Positions 8,707 through 16,896 of a stretch of DNA of 64,000 nt are shown here, piece by piece. Position numbers and translations under genes: made by a program. Source of the DNA: Methanoregula formicica SMSP (GTDB lineage: Archaea > Halobacteriota > Methanomicrobia > Methanomicrobiales > Methanospirillaceae); contig NC_019943.1 in NCBI RefSeq assembly GCF_000327485.1, positions 930,001 through 994,000 of the forward strand. The letters are read 5' to 3'. Below the pieces are notes generated by a model that saw only the letters and a program-made list of their open reading frames with translations, was not told the DNA's origin and did not search any database. The stretch's first letter is position 1; each line of letters begins with the position of its first letter.

Positions 8707-11268
8707 TTACCTCAGTTCCGGAGGCAGTGCCCTGCCGGCATACTTCAGAAGTTCGAACCAGAGCACGCTGATGATTCCACCTGCCACACAGATGCCCATA
8801 TCTGCCAGGGAGAGGGGGGAGAACCGGAACAACTCCTGTAAGGCAGGGACGAAAAGCACAAGCAACAGGCAGATCGCGGTCAGTACAAAGACGACTGCCA
8901 ACGCCCGGTTCGGGGATCGCAGTGATACCCAGATGGTCTCGGTCCACGAACGGTTGGTTAAAATCAGGCAGAGGTTGGCAACGACAATCGTGGTGAAGGT
9001 TATGGCCCGGACCTCGGATTCGGCAAGCCCGCGGGAGAGGGCACCCAGGTAGATCGCAAAAACAACAGCCAGTACAACAAAGCCCTGCAGCAGGCTGAGC
9101 ACGAGTGTCCGCCGGGTAAAGAGTCCCTTGTCACGGTGGCGGGGCGGGCGGTTCATAATATCGGGCTCCTCTTTCTCGGACTCGAAGACGATCGAGCAGG
9201 TCGGGTCGATGATCAGTTCAAGGAAGACGATGTGGACCGGCAGGAGGACAAGCGGCAAACCGAAGAGTACAGGGATGAGCGACATGCCGGCGATGGGTGC
9301 GTGAACGGAGATGACGTACGCCATCGCCTTCTTGAGGTTGTCGAAGATCCGCCGGCCCAGCCGGACCGCTGCGACAATCGAGATGAAGTTGTCGTCAAGC
9401 AGGACAAGCGAGGATGCCTCGCGGGCAACGTCTGTCCCCCTGCCTCCCATGGCGATCCCGATGTCCGCGGATTTCAGGGCCGGGGCATCGTTCACACCGT
9501 CACCGGTCATGGCCACTACTTCGCCGGTTGTTTTCAGGGCATTCACGATCCGGAGTTTCTGCTCGGGGACAACGCGGGCAAAGACGCTGGCCGAGCGTAT
9601 CCGGGCCTGAAGCGTTTTGTCGTCCATCACGTCGATCTCAGGGCCGGTAATGCATCCTGCTCTATCTTTAAGGCCTATCTGTCGGGCGATGTTTGCTGCA
9701 GTCTGCGGATAGTCACCGGTGATCATGATGACGCGGATACCGGCAGCTTCACATTCCCGGACCGCATCAGGCACCTGCGGACGGACCGGGTCGGCAAACC
9801 CGATGAGCCCGATAAAGGAGAACGCGAAGTCATGCTGCTGGGTCGGGAGGCCGGCAAGCGAGAACGATGCACGCGCAACCCCCAGCACCCGGAGGCCGGA
9901 TGATGCCATGCCATCTACCCGTCCGGCAAGTTCCTGTATCGCGGTAGTGTCGAGATGGCAGAGGTCGGCGATCGCCTCCGGCGCCCCCTTTGCCGCGATG
10001 ACGAAACGGTCGCCATCCGGCGAGCGCCAGACATTGGACATGGCAAGGAGACCGGGCGAGAGCGGGTATTCCTGCACCAGGATCCAGTCCGCATGGATGT
10101 GCTCGGTCTTCCCGAATGCCCCGTCTTTCAGCTGGAGCAGGGCCTTCTCCATCGGGTCGAAGGGATCCTTCTTGCAGGCCAGGATCGCGTACTCCGCTAC
10201 TTCATGGCAGCTCTCCGTGAGCATGCGGTGGTCTGACGGGTTATAATCGCAGAGTTCCCCGTTGGCATACAACTGGGCAACCGACATACGGTTCTCGGTG
10301 AGCGTGCCGGTCTTGTCAACGCAGAGCACGGTTGCGGAACCCAGCGTCTCGATTGCCGGGATCTGCCGGGTCAGCACCGATCGCCGGGAGATCCGCCATG
10401 CCCCGAGAGCGAGGAAGACGGTAAGGATCACCGGGAATTCCTCGGGGAGGATGGCCATGGCGAGCGTGATCCCCGCAAGGAAGCCCTCGATCCAGTTGCC
10501 CCGCGTCAGGCCGTACACGATGACAATGACGGCGCAGAGTGCTGTGCCGGCAAGGGCAATGACCCGGACGATCCGGTCGATCTCGCGCCTCAGCCGGGTC
10601 TCGGAGCGCTCTACGGTCCGGAGCACCAGCCCGATCTTTCCCATCTCGGTCCGGGCACCGGTAGCACGGACCTGTACAAGCCCCTGCCCGGAGACAACGA
10701 GCGTTCCCGAGTAGACGAAGGGCTGGTCATCACCACCCGGTCGCCCTGCTGCCGCCGCCCTCTCTCCGGTATCTGCGATCTTCCGGACCGGAACAGATTC
10801 CCCTGTCAGGAGGGATTCATCCACCAGGACATTGTTTGCCATCATCAGGGTGCCGTCAGCAGGGACGCGATCGCCCTCGCACAGGATAACCATGTCGCCG
10901 GCTACGACCTCCCTTCCGGGGATGCGCTGTTGTACGCCGTCACGGATCACGAGTGCCCGCGGGCTCGCCAGGTTACGGAGTGCCTCAAGAGCCCTCTCGG
11001 TCTTCCGCTCCTGGTATACTGTGATGCCGATGACGAGCACAACAAAACTCATCAGCATCAGGCCTTCGGAAAGGTCGCCGAGCACGAAATAGATGAGGCC
11101 GGCTGCCACGAGCAGGAGAAACATCGGCTCATGGATTACTTCGAGGACGATGCGGAGGATGCCCCGGTGCGACCCGGAGGGAAGTTCATTATATCCCTCT
11201 GTTTTCAGCTGCTCTTCTGCAAAGGATGCTGTAAGACCCGTGATCCCGCTGATGTCAAGAGATGGCAC
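8707..11268 (-). CDS. Cation-translocating P-type ATPase
   Basis: 853-residue membrane ATPase. In order it shows an N-terminal cation-ATPase domain, two helices, the actuator loop with LLTGESVP, the M4 motif ILPEEFPVILT, the phosphorylation site VDKTGTLTEN, the hinge motif MTGDGVNDAPAL and six C-terminal helices. The long transducer and M4 PEEFP sequence place it among P2-like pumps (Ca2+/H+-type), not the CPx heavy-metal pumps: there is no N-terminal CxxC domain and no CPC in M4. The ion is not determined from sequence. It lies 213 bp downstream of the ArsR-type gene on the same strand, so co-regulation is possible. It converges on DUF504 across the 55-bp repeat. Confidence 0.9.
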   Translation of the reverse strand: MPSLDISGITGLTASFAEEQLKTEGYNELPSGSHRGILRIVLEVIHEPMFLLLVAAGLIYFVLGDLSEGLMLMSFVVLVIGITVYQERKTERALEALRNLASPRALVIRDGVQQRIPGREVVAGDMVILCEGDRVPADGTLMMANNVLVDESLLTGESVPVRKIADTGERAAAAGRPGGDDQPFVYSGTLVVSGQGLVQVRATGARTEMGKIGLVLRTVERSETRLRREIDRIVRVIALAGTALCAVIVIVYGLTRGNWIEGFLAGITLAMAILPEEFPVILTVFLALGAWRISRRSVLTRQIPAIETLGSATVLCVDKTGTLTENRMSVAQLYANGELCDYNPSDHRMLTESCHEVAEYAILACKKDPFDPMEKALLQLKDGAFGKTEHIHADWILVQEYPLSPGLLAMSNVWRSPDGDRFVIAAKGAPEAIADLCHLDTTAIQELAGRVDGMASSGLRVLGVARASFSLAGLPTQQHDFAFSFIGLIGFADPVRPQVPDAVRECEAAGIRVIMITGDYPQTAANIARQIGLKDRAGCITGPEIDVMDDKTLQARIRSASVFARVVPEQKLRIVNALKTTGEVVAMTGDGVNDAPALKSADIGIAMGGRGTDVAREASSLVLLDDNFISIVAAVRLGRRIFDNLKKAMAYVISVHAPIAGMSLIPVLFGLPLVLLPVHIVFLELIIDPTCSIVFESEKEEPDIMNRPPRHRDKGLFTRRTLVLSLLQGFVVLAVVFAIYLGALSRGLAESEVRAITFTTIVVANLCLILTNRSWTETIWVSLRSPNRALAVVFVLTAICLLLVLFVPALQELFRFSPLSLADMGICVAGGIISVLWFELLKYAGRALPPELR

Positions 11269-11481
11269 AGGAGACCTCCCGGGATTTCAGGCAGTAAAAA
11301 ACAAGAATGGTCCCGCACCGGCCAGAAGAGAAGAGTGTGGGTGGGAGGCCCGTACTGCTCATGGTTTTACGGATATCGGGTTGTGAGCTCATAGGGCTTT
11401 CGCTGGACGGAGCAATTCCCGAAGAATAAGGAAGAGATCTGGATCGGCGAGGGGTGTGGGGCTCACCTGTTACTACTTTTT

Positions 11482-11880
11482 TTATTTCGGTTCGGCAACG
11501 AACTGTTGCCCTTTCTCTGTCAGTGAGTAGATGATCCAGTTACCGTGGTACTCCCCCTCGATGAGACCACTTTCTTTCAGGATATTGAGGTGGTAGGATA
11601 GTTTCGAACCGGAGAGACGCGTGAACCGGTTGATGATGCAGACACAGAGCGGCTGGTCGCGGATAAGGTAGAGAACCGAGAGCCGCAGGGGATCAGAGAG
11701 CGCGTGGTAGACCCGGCTCGTTTCTTCGAGTTCATCTTCCGGGGGCATTCGCTCCAAGAGAGCATCCAGACCGCCGAGCCTGTCAAGCTCCTGCTGGATC
11801 TGCTCGGGAATATCCGGTACCTTTCCCTCCGGTTTGCATCCGGCTGTCTTTTTACAGCAGGAGTGTGTCACGCGCCTCAT
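11482..11880 (-). CDS. ArsR/SmtB-type metal-responsive repressor
   Basis: 132-residue winged-helix protein. The sequence DPLRLSVLYLIRDQPLCVC contains the CVC pair that in ArsR/SmtB sensors binds arsenite or soft metals on the recognition-helix side. SGSKLSYHLNILKESGLIEG is the DNA-reading helix and the wing follows. The N-terminus adds more Cys (SCCKKTAGC). The start ATG 11880 lies inside an inverted repeat (11878-11899). The open frame continues upstream to 12045, but that part overlaps the divergent cupin gene. Divergence from cupin-hgcA-hgcB, with shared operator-like repeats, suggests it controls that operon and itself, as reported for ArsR-like genes beside hgcAB elsewhere. Confidence 0.88.
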   Translation of the reverse strand: MRRVTHSCCKKTAGCKPEGKVPDIPEQIQQELDRLGGLDALLERMPPEDELEETSRVYHALSDPLRLSVLYLIRDQPLCVCIINRFTRLSGSKLSYHLNILKESGLIEGEYHGNWIIYSLTEKGQQFVAEPK

Positions 11881-11899
11881 TTCAAAATAATCTGAAATG
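11878..11899. promoter_or_regulatory. Operator-like inverted repeat over arsR start codon
   Basis: Perfect 7-bp arms catttca (11878-11884) and tgaaatg (11893-11899) with an 8-bp AT-rich spacer. It covers the arsR start codon and abuts the TATA-like sequence. This is the size and placement expected for an ArsR-family operator; binding is inferred. Confidence 0.65.
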
Positions 11900-11902
11900 A
11901 AA

Positions 11903-11912
11903 AAATATATAA
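11903..11912. promoter_or_regulatory. TATA element shared by arsR and cupin-hgcAB
   Basis: The sequence aaatatataa reads as a TATA box on both strands. For the plus strand it lies about 50 bp before the cupin start, which places initiation near 11930-11940. For the minus strand it predicts a short or absent leader for arsR. Confidence 0.55.
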
Positions 11913-11932
11913 TCTTGCCCTGTCCACAATGA

Positions 11933-11948
11933 TTCAACAAAATTTGAA
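11933..11948. promoter_or_regulatory. Second operator-like inverted repeat before cupin-hgcAB
   Basis: Arms ttcaa (11933-11937) and ttgaa (11944-11948) with a 6-bp spacer, followed by at. The right half ttgaaat resembles the arm of the first repeat (tgaaatg). It would sit at the predicted transcription start of the hgc operon, a good place for repression. Confidence 0.45.
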
Positions 11949-11960
11949 ATACAGGGTACC

Positions 11961-12353
11961 ATGAGCTGCATTGACACTGATACACCAGCCGGGCAGGATA
12001 CCGTTGCCACGGAAGCAGAAAAGCGCAGGGTGGAGGACCTCCCATGGAATCCCCATCCGAAATTCTCCGGGGTGTTCTTACGGCATCTCGTAACCGGGAG
12101 GGATACCGGTGGCCGGATGAGCCTCCACCATGTCCGCGTCTACCCGGGTTGTGAGATTGGCGACCATGCCCATGCAGGACAGGTAGAGATCCATGATGTC
12201 ATCTCAGGCGAAGGGAGATGCATACTGGCCGGAAGGGAGATCCCGTACAGCCCTGGTGTTATGGGTATTATGCCTGCCGATACCGTCCACCGGGTGATTG
12301 CCGGAGACAACGGACTCCTGCTGCTTGCGACATTCTCGCCGCCGCTGGTATGA
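11961..12353 (+). CDS. Cupin-domain protein, first gene of the hgcAB operon
   Basis: 130-residue single cupin. The motifs GCEIGDHAHAGQVEIHDVISGEG and the later MPADTVHRVIAG give the two-part cupin metal site (H, H, E and a later H). Its stop codon overlaps a possible upstream ATG of hgcA (12350), and hgcA begins 14 bp downstream at the preferred start, so the genes are almost certainly co-transcribed. Cupins bind metals, small ligands or signals; a role in mercury or corrinoid chemistry is only guilt by association. Start ATG 11961 follows the operator region. Confidence 0.85.
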   Translation: MSCIDTDTPAGQDTVATEAEKRRVEDLPWNPHPKFSGVFLRHLVTGRDTGGRMSLHHVRVYPGCEIGDHAHAGQVEIHDVISGEGRCILAGREIPYSPGVMGIMPADTVHRVIAGDNGLLLLATFSPPLV

Positions 12354-12367
12354 AAGGGGGAAATGAT

Positions 12368-13429
12368 ATGGAACAATCCAAAAACCCATGCACCTGCATG
12401 CCAGAACTACAGACCCGGTCATGTGGCTGCCAGGAATCCGCTCTGAAGCCTGCAGGGATACGGACCACTGATAGCACGATCACCTTCGCAAACCGGTTCG
12501 ACCACTTCCTTGCCCGCTGGAGCTGGAAGCGGGAGGCGCACCGGGTGGAGCCCGGCCTGTACCGGCTCGGGAACCCGGGTACGGAATCGCCGGTCTTTGC
12601 ATCGGCCAACTACACGCTCAGCTTCGATGCCCTCCGCTCGGCACTTGCCGGGACAGATGCATGGATCCTTGTGCTGGATACAAAGGGGATCAATGTCTGG
12701 TGCGCTGCGGGAAAAGGGACGTTCGGGACGGATGAACTGGTGCGGCGCATTGAGTCCACCGGCCTTGCCGGTATTGTCAGCCACCGGAAGGTCATTGTCC
12801 CGCAGCTCGGGGCCCCGGGAATATCCTGGCCGGAGGTTATGAGAAGGACGAAGTTCCTGGTCGAATACGGCCCGGTCCGGGCCCGCGACCTGCCGGAGTA
12901 CCTGAAGACGCACGCGGCAACGCCGGCCATGCGCCGGGTTGAATTCCCGTTCATTGACCGGCTCGTCCTGACACCGGTAGAGTTCATGCACGCGATACTC
13001 CCGACAGCCGCTCTCGCGGCAGCCCTCTGGTTCCTTGCCGGGCCGGTTGCAGCGCTCGCGATCATTGCCGCTGTCCTTGCCGGGACCGTTCTCTTCCCTG
13101 CCCTGCTCCCGTTCATTCCCACGCACGACTTCTCATCAAAGGGGCTGATGCTGGGCGTTATCATCGCCATCCCCTTCGCGTACGCTTTCGGCACTGCTGC
13201 CGGCGTACCGGCCTGGGCGAATGCTGCGGGTGCTCTCGCAGCAGTCCTCGTCATGCCAGCGGTCACGGCATACCTTGCCCTCAACTTCACGGGCAGTACT
13301 ACGTTCACGTCACGAACCGGAGTGAAGAAGGAGATCTTCCGGTACGTGCCGGTCATGGCAGTGATGGCGGCAGCCGGATCGCTTGCGGCAATCATCCTTG
13401 GCGTGAGCCGGCTCCTCGGGGTGATCTGA
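12368..13429 (+). CDS. hgcA: HgcA, corrinoid protein for mercury methylation
   Basis: 353 residues. The diagnostic cap-helix motif NVWCAAGK is present at about residues 109-116; Cys112 is the residue proposed to ligate the cobalt of the corrinoid. The globular corrinoid domain (about 35-200) is followed by five hydrophobic helices (about 210-353), the known HgcA layout. It transfers a methyl group from methyl-corrinoid to Hg(II). The N-terminus has two CxC pairs (Cys8/10 and Cys19/21) that could bind metal. ATG 12368 is chosen because ggggga lies 7-10 bases upstream. The frame is open further upstream (to 12218), but that part overlaps the cupin gene. hgcB follows after one base. Confidence 0.96.
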   Translation: MEQSKNPCTCMPELQTRSCGCQESALKPAGIRTTDSTITFANRFDHFLARWSWKREAHRVEPGLYRLGNPGTESPVFASANYTLSFDALRSALAGTDAWILVLDTKGINVWCAAGKGTFGTDELVRRIESTGLAGIVSHRKVIVPQLGAPGISWPEVMRRTKFLVEYGPVRARDLPEYLKTHAATPAMRRVEFPFIDRLVLTPVEFMHAILPTAALAAALWFLAGPVAALAIIAAVLAGTVLFPALLPFIPTHDFSSKGLMLGVIIAIPFAYAFGTAAGVPAWANAAGALAAVLVMPAVTAYLALNFTGSTTFTSRTGVKKEIFRYVPVMAVMAAAGSLAAIILGVSRLLGVI

Positions 13430-13430
13430 C

Positions 13431-13742
13431 ATGTTCAACTCGTATACTGAAACATCCCTGGAACTGCATGCCGATCGCTGCATCAACTGCAAACGTTGTA
13501 TGCAGGTGTGCCCGCATGCGGTCTTTACCGAAGGCAGGGAGCATGTCATCCTGTCCCGGCCCGCGGCCTGTATGGAATGCGGTGCCTGTGCGAAGAACTG
13601 TCCGGTGCAGGCGATCGAGGTGCAGAGCGGCGTTGGCTGTGCCTGGGCGATGATCGGTGCAGCCCTCCGGGGAAAGGACATGGACACGGAGTGCAGCTGC
13701 GGCGGGGAAGACGGCTCCTGCTGCGGAAATTCCTCCACCTAA
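13431..13742 (+). CDS. hgcB: HgcB, ferredoxin partner of HgcA
   Basis: 103-residue 2[4Fe-4S] ferredoxin. Cluster Cys are at 17/20/23 with 57 and 47/50/53 with 27 in CxxCxxCxxxC arrangements (CINCKRCMQVC and CMECGACAKNC). A lone Cys in VGCAW (about 70) matches the extra conserved Cys of HgcB. The C-terminus ends with further Cys (CSC at 88-90 and the pair CC at 97-98), typical of HgcB and proposed to handle Hg(II) or pass it to HgcA. The protein would reduce the HgcA corrinoid to Co(I). It starts one base after the hgcA stop. A 494-bp gap follows. Confidence 0.96.
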   Translation: MFNSYTETSLELHADRCINCKRCMQVCPHAVFTEGREHVILSRPAACMECGACAKNCPVQAIEVQSGVGCAWAMIGAALRGKDMDTECSCGGEDGSCCGNSST

Positions 13743-14236
13743 AAGAGCTGTCCGTCCTGCAGGATACCTACGTCTTGCAGCAGAAGGGCGTGGATCCCGC
13801 GATCCCGGAAGACCAGCACGAGACATAAGTTGATGTGTCATGGGCACAAATAGATGCCAACACCATTCCGGGTACCGATTAGCTGGCCTGGTTCTCCCTG
13901 CCGCATACCATCACGGCGTCCAGGGATAAAACGGACACAATACACATATCGATAATCCCGGGCCGGAAACCGGCCCGGCAGAACTGGCGGGAGTCCCGAT
14001 GATCCACCGTCACGTGGTGACGGCCCCTGCTGCCCTTTGCCGTACGAGGACTATTGTCCTGCACAAACGACGAGAGATGTTCAGCGGTACGCCGTAACGG
14101 GCCTGCAAGGTTTTCCCCTCCTGCCCTGTGAAAGGCTGTTTTTCAGCCTGTAGGGCAGAGCAGTCCCAGTCTATAATCAGCGGGACAGATACACAAGGAA
14201 ACCCGGAAAATTGTCCCATCAGGAGATACAGCAACC
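13743..14236. other. 494-bp intergenic region with three hairpins before RNase J
   Basis: No convincing protein gene is present. Three strong inverted repeats are visible. ccgggccgg (13958-13966) and ccggcccgg (13970-13978) form a 9-bp stem with an AAA loop. ccgtcac (14007-14013) and gtgacgg (14017-14023) form a 7-bp stem. ctgccct (14121-14127) pairs with agggcag (14152-14158), enclosing aggctg (14133-14138) and cagcct (14144-14149). The last lies about 80 bp before the RNase J start. They may be an hgcB terminator, a structured leader of the nuclease mRNA, or a small RNA. Confidence 0.5.
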
Positions 14237-15574
14237 ATGGAAATAGAAATCATAGCCGTTGGCGGATACGACGAGGTCGGACGGAACATGACCGCGGTCC
14301 GCTGTGGCAAGGACATTGTCATCTTCGACATGGGCCTTCGCCTGGACCAGCTGATGATCCACGAAGATGCCGAGGTCGATGAGATGCATTCCCTCGACCT
14401 GATCAAGATCCGGGCAATACCGGACGACACCGTCCTCCAGAAAGTCGAAGGGGCCGTAAAAGCCATCGTCTGCTCGCACGGGCATCTCGACCATATCGGG
14501 GCGATCCCGAAACTCGCCCACCGGTACAAGGCCCCGATCATCTCTACCCCGTATGCCACGGAACTGATCCGCCAGCAGATCGAGGGGGAGAAGAAATTCG
14601 GCGTGGCCAACCGCCTTGTCGCGCTCCGGGCAGGCCAGAAATTCACGATCTCCCCGACCCTTGTCCTGGAATTCGTGCGCACCCAGCACTCGATCATCGA
14701 TACGGTGACCCCGGTCCTCCACACCCCTCACGGCGCCGTGGTGTATGCCTGCGACTTCAAGTTCGACCGGACACCGGTCATCGGCGAACCACCGGATTTT
14801 GCACGGATGCGGCAGATAGGAAAGGAGGGGGTTCTCGCGCTTATCGTGGAAAGCACGTACATCCACCGTCCCGGCCGGTGCCCGAGCGAGCGGATTGCCC
14901 GCGATCTTGTCCGGGATGTCATCACCAGTTTCGAGGATGACAAAAACGGCATCGTGGTCTCGACCTTCTCGTCCCACATCTCCCGCTTAAAGACCATCGC
15001 GGAATGCGCCCACGAGATCGGCAGGAAACCGGTATTTCTCGGGCGGTCGATGGAGAAGTATTCTGTCACTGCTGAGCAGATGAAGTTCGTCTCGTTCCCG
15101 AAAACGGCGAGCGTGTACGGGAACCGGAAGACCGTTGACCGTATGATGCGCCAGATGATGAAGGAAGGAAAGGACAAGTTCCTGCCGATCGTTACCGGCC
15201 ATCAGGGAGAACCCGGCTCCACACTGACGCGGATGGCACTCGGGGAGACGCCCTTCCAGATCTCGAAGGGAGACAAGGTGATCTTCTCGGCAAATATCAT
15301 CCCGAACCCGATGAACATCGGGAGCCGGTATGCCCTCACGCACCGGCTGAAATTCGCCGGCGCCCGGGTTTTTGAGGACCTGCATGTCAGCGGCCATGCG
15401 TACCGGGAGGACCATTACGAGTTTCTCCAGATCCTGAATCCCGAGCACATCATTCCGGCCCATGCGGATATCACGATGACGGCAGGATATGCTGAATTCG
15501 CCGGGGGACTCGGGTACACGGCAAACAGCACGGTCCACCCGGTCAAAAACGGGTCGCGGGTCCGGGTCCACTAA
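14237..15574 (+). CDS. Archaeal RNase J, metallo-beta-lactamase ribonuclease
   Basis: 445 residues. The zinc motif HGHLDHIGA (about residues 80-88), STFSSHISR (beta-CASP region), TGHQGEPGS and the late SGHAYREDHYEF with PAHAD are the signature of RNase J/beta-CASP nucleases. The short length, lacking the bacterial C-terminal domain, fits euryarchaeal RNase J, a 5'-3' exoribonuclease acting in RNA turnover and rRNA processing. Start ATG 14237 has aggag about 11 bases upstream. A hairpin-rich leader precedes it and a strong terminator-like structure follows. Confidence 0.92.
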   Translation: MEIEIIAVGGYDEVGRNMTAVRCGKDIVIFDMGLRLDQLMIHEDAEVDEMHSLDLIKIRAIPDDTVLQKVEGAVKAIVCSHGHLDHIGAIPKLAHRYKAPIISTPYATELIRQQIEGEKKFGVANRLVALRAGQKFTISPTLVLEFVRTQHSIIDTVTPVLHTPHGAVVYACDFKFDRTPVIGEPPDFARMRQIGKEGVLALIVESTYIHRPGRCPSERIARDLVRDVITSFEDDKNGIVVSTFSSHISRLKTIAECAHEIGRKPVFLGRSMEKYSVTAEQMKFVSFPKTASVYGNRKTVDRMMRQMMKEGKDKFLPIVTGHQGEPGSTLTRMALGETPFQISKGDKVIFSANIIPNPMNIGSRYALTHRLKFAGARVFEDLHVSGHAYREDHYEFLQILNPEHIIPAHADITMTAGYAEFAGGLGYTANSTVHPVKNGSRVRVH

Positions 15575-15612
15575 CGCAGCGCGATACGAATCGTGACTCC
15601 GGGCTGATACGC

Positions 15613-15667
15613 CCGGAGGGAAGGGATCACCAGAATGATCCCCCCTCTCCGGTTCCGGCTTTTTTAT
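15613..15667 (+). terminator. Hairpin plus T tract after RNase J
   Basis: ccggaggg and agggatca pair with tgatcccccc and cctctccgg around a short loop, with a further cgg and a run of six T residues at 15660-15665. This resembles an archaeal terminator. Confidence 0.6.
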
Positions 15668-15783
15668 CTCATAGTATAACCCGACTTTGGGGAGAACCAC
15701 TCATTTGGAGTGTCCTCCGCAATACTCCATGAATTTCCCATACCTTCAAGAAACCCGGGCACCGATGGGTACTAGAGAACACC

Positions 15784-16788
15784 ATGAGCGAGCCCATGGA
15801 CAAGGTATCGGCCGATCGCATCAAGCAGAAGACCGCACGCCTCTCGGTCATCTCCAACTCCATCCTTGTCGTGATGAAGTTCGTCATCGGGTTTGCCATT
15901 GGCTCTGTCAGTATCATCTCCGAGGCGATCCACTCATCGATGGACCTCATTGCCGCGGTCATCGCGTTCTTCTCGGTGAAAAAATCATCGGAACCCCCGG
16001 ATGCCGGCCATGCCTTCGGGCACGGCAAGTTCGAGGATATCTCCGGCCTTGTTGAAGCCATCCTCATCTTCATTGCAGCGTTTCTCATCATCATCGAGGC
16101 AGTAAAGAAACTGCTGGGCGAACCTACCGAGCACTTCACTCCCGACCTGCTCATCCTCGGTATTGCGATCATGGGCATCTCTGGCCTTGTGAACTGGTAC
16201 GTTTCAAGCCGGCTCATGAAAGTCGCAAAGCAGACAGAGTCTATTGCGCTTGAGAGCGATGCCTGGCACCTGCGGACTGATGTGTATACCTCCCTCGGAG
16301 TCATGGCCGGGCTTATCCTCATCAGGCTGACGGGTATTCCCCTCTTCGATCCGCTCTTTGCGCTGGGGGTTGCCGTTATCATCATGAAAGCCGCATTCGA
16401 CCTGACAAAACGGTCCTTCTCGGATCTCATCGACCACAGCATACCTGAAAAGGATGAGCAGCGGATCCGGCAGATCATTTGCGAACATGCAAGCGATTAC
16501 GCGGGGTTCCACGACCTGAAAACCCGCAGATCCGGCCCTGAGATCTTTATCGAGTTCCACCTTGTGATGTCCGGGGAGATCACCGTCATCGAGTCGCACG
16601 ATTTTGCCGATCACCTGGAAAATGATCTCATGCTCGAATATCCCCGTTCAACTGTCACGATCCATATCGAGCCATGCAGCGAAGGCAAGTGCAACCGCTG
16701 CGGGGAGTTCTGTACCTTCAATAAGAAAAAGGATGATTTCGGGAACAACGACGACCTCATGCACGAACAGAAGGAACAGCCGGAATAG
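15784..16788 (+). CDS. Cation diffusion facilitator (CDF) metal exporter
   Basis: 334 residues. Six membrane helices in the N-terminal two thirds contain the paired metal-site motifs SEAIHSSMD (helix 2) and SDAWHLRTD (helix 5), both HxxxD, characteristic of CDF Zn2+/Fe2+/Mn2+ proton antiporters. A cytosolic ferredoxin-like domain follows (about 205-300). It ends in an unusual cysteine cluster, CSEGKCNRCGEFC, and a charged tail, suggesting an added metal-sensing or metal-binding extension. It stands alone between a terminator and the DUF169 gene. The ion is unknown. Confidence 0.9.
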   Translation: MSEPMDKVSADRIKQKTARLSVISNSILVVMKFVIGFAIGSVSIISEAIHSSMDLIAAVIAFFSVKKSSEPPDAGHAFGHGKFEDISGLVEAILIFIAAFLIIIEAVKKLLGEPTEHFTPDLLILGIAIMGISGLVNWYVSSRLMKVAKQTESIALESDAWHLRTDVYTSLGVMAGLILIRLTGIPLFDPLFALGVAVIIMKAAFDLTKRSFSDLIDHSIPEKDEQRIRQIICEHASDYAGFHDLKTRRSGPEIFIEFHLVMSGEITVIESHDFADHLENDLMLEYPRSTVTIHIEPCSEGKCNRCGEFCTFNKKKDDFGNNDDLMHEQKEQPE

Positions 16789-16896
16789 GGTGGATCATCA
16801 CGATCGCCAATTTCTCACTACACTATCGCTGGATTTATCTGATAGCACCGATATGGTGTAGATAACGCCATCCCCTGATGGATGGAGGTCATGATC

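Noticed and set aside
12218-12367. Extended N-terminus of HgcA beginning at 12218
   Set aside because: It overlaps the cupin coding sequence in another frame and the ggggga ribosome site matches ATG 12368.
13743-14236. Short frames in the hgcB-RNase J gap (for example minus 13879-14064 and minus 14010-14234)
   Set aside because: No ribosome site, no domain, and they cross the hairpins.
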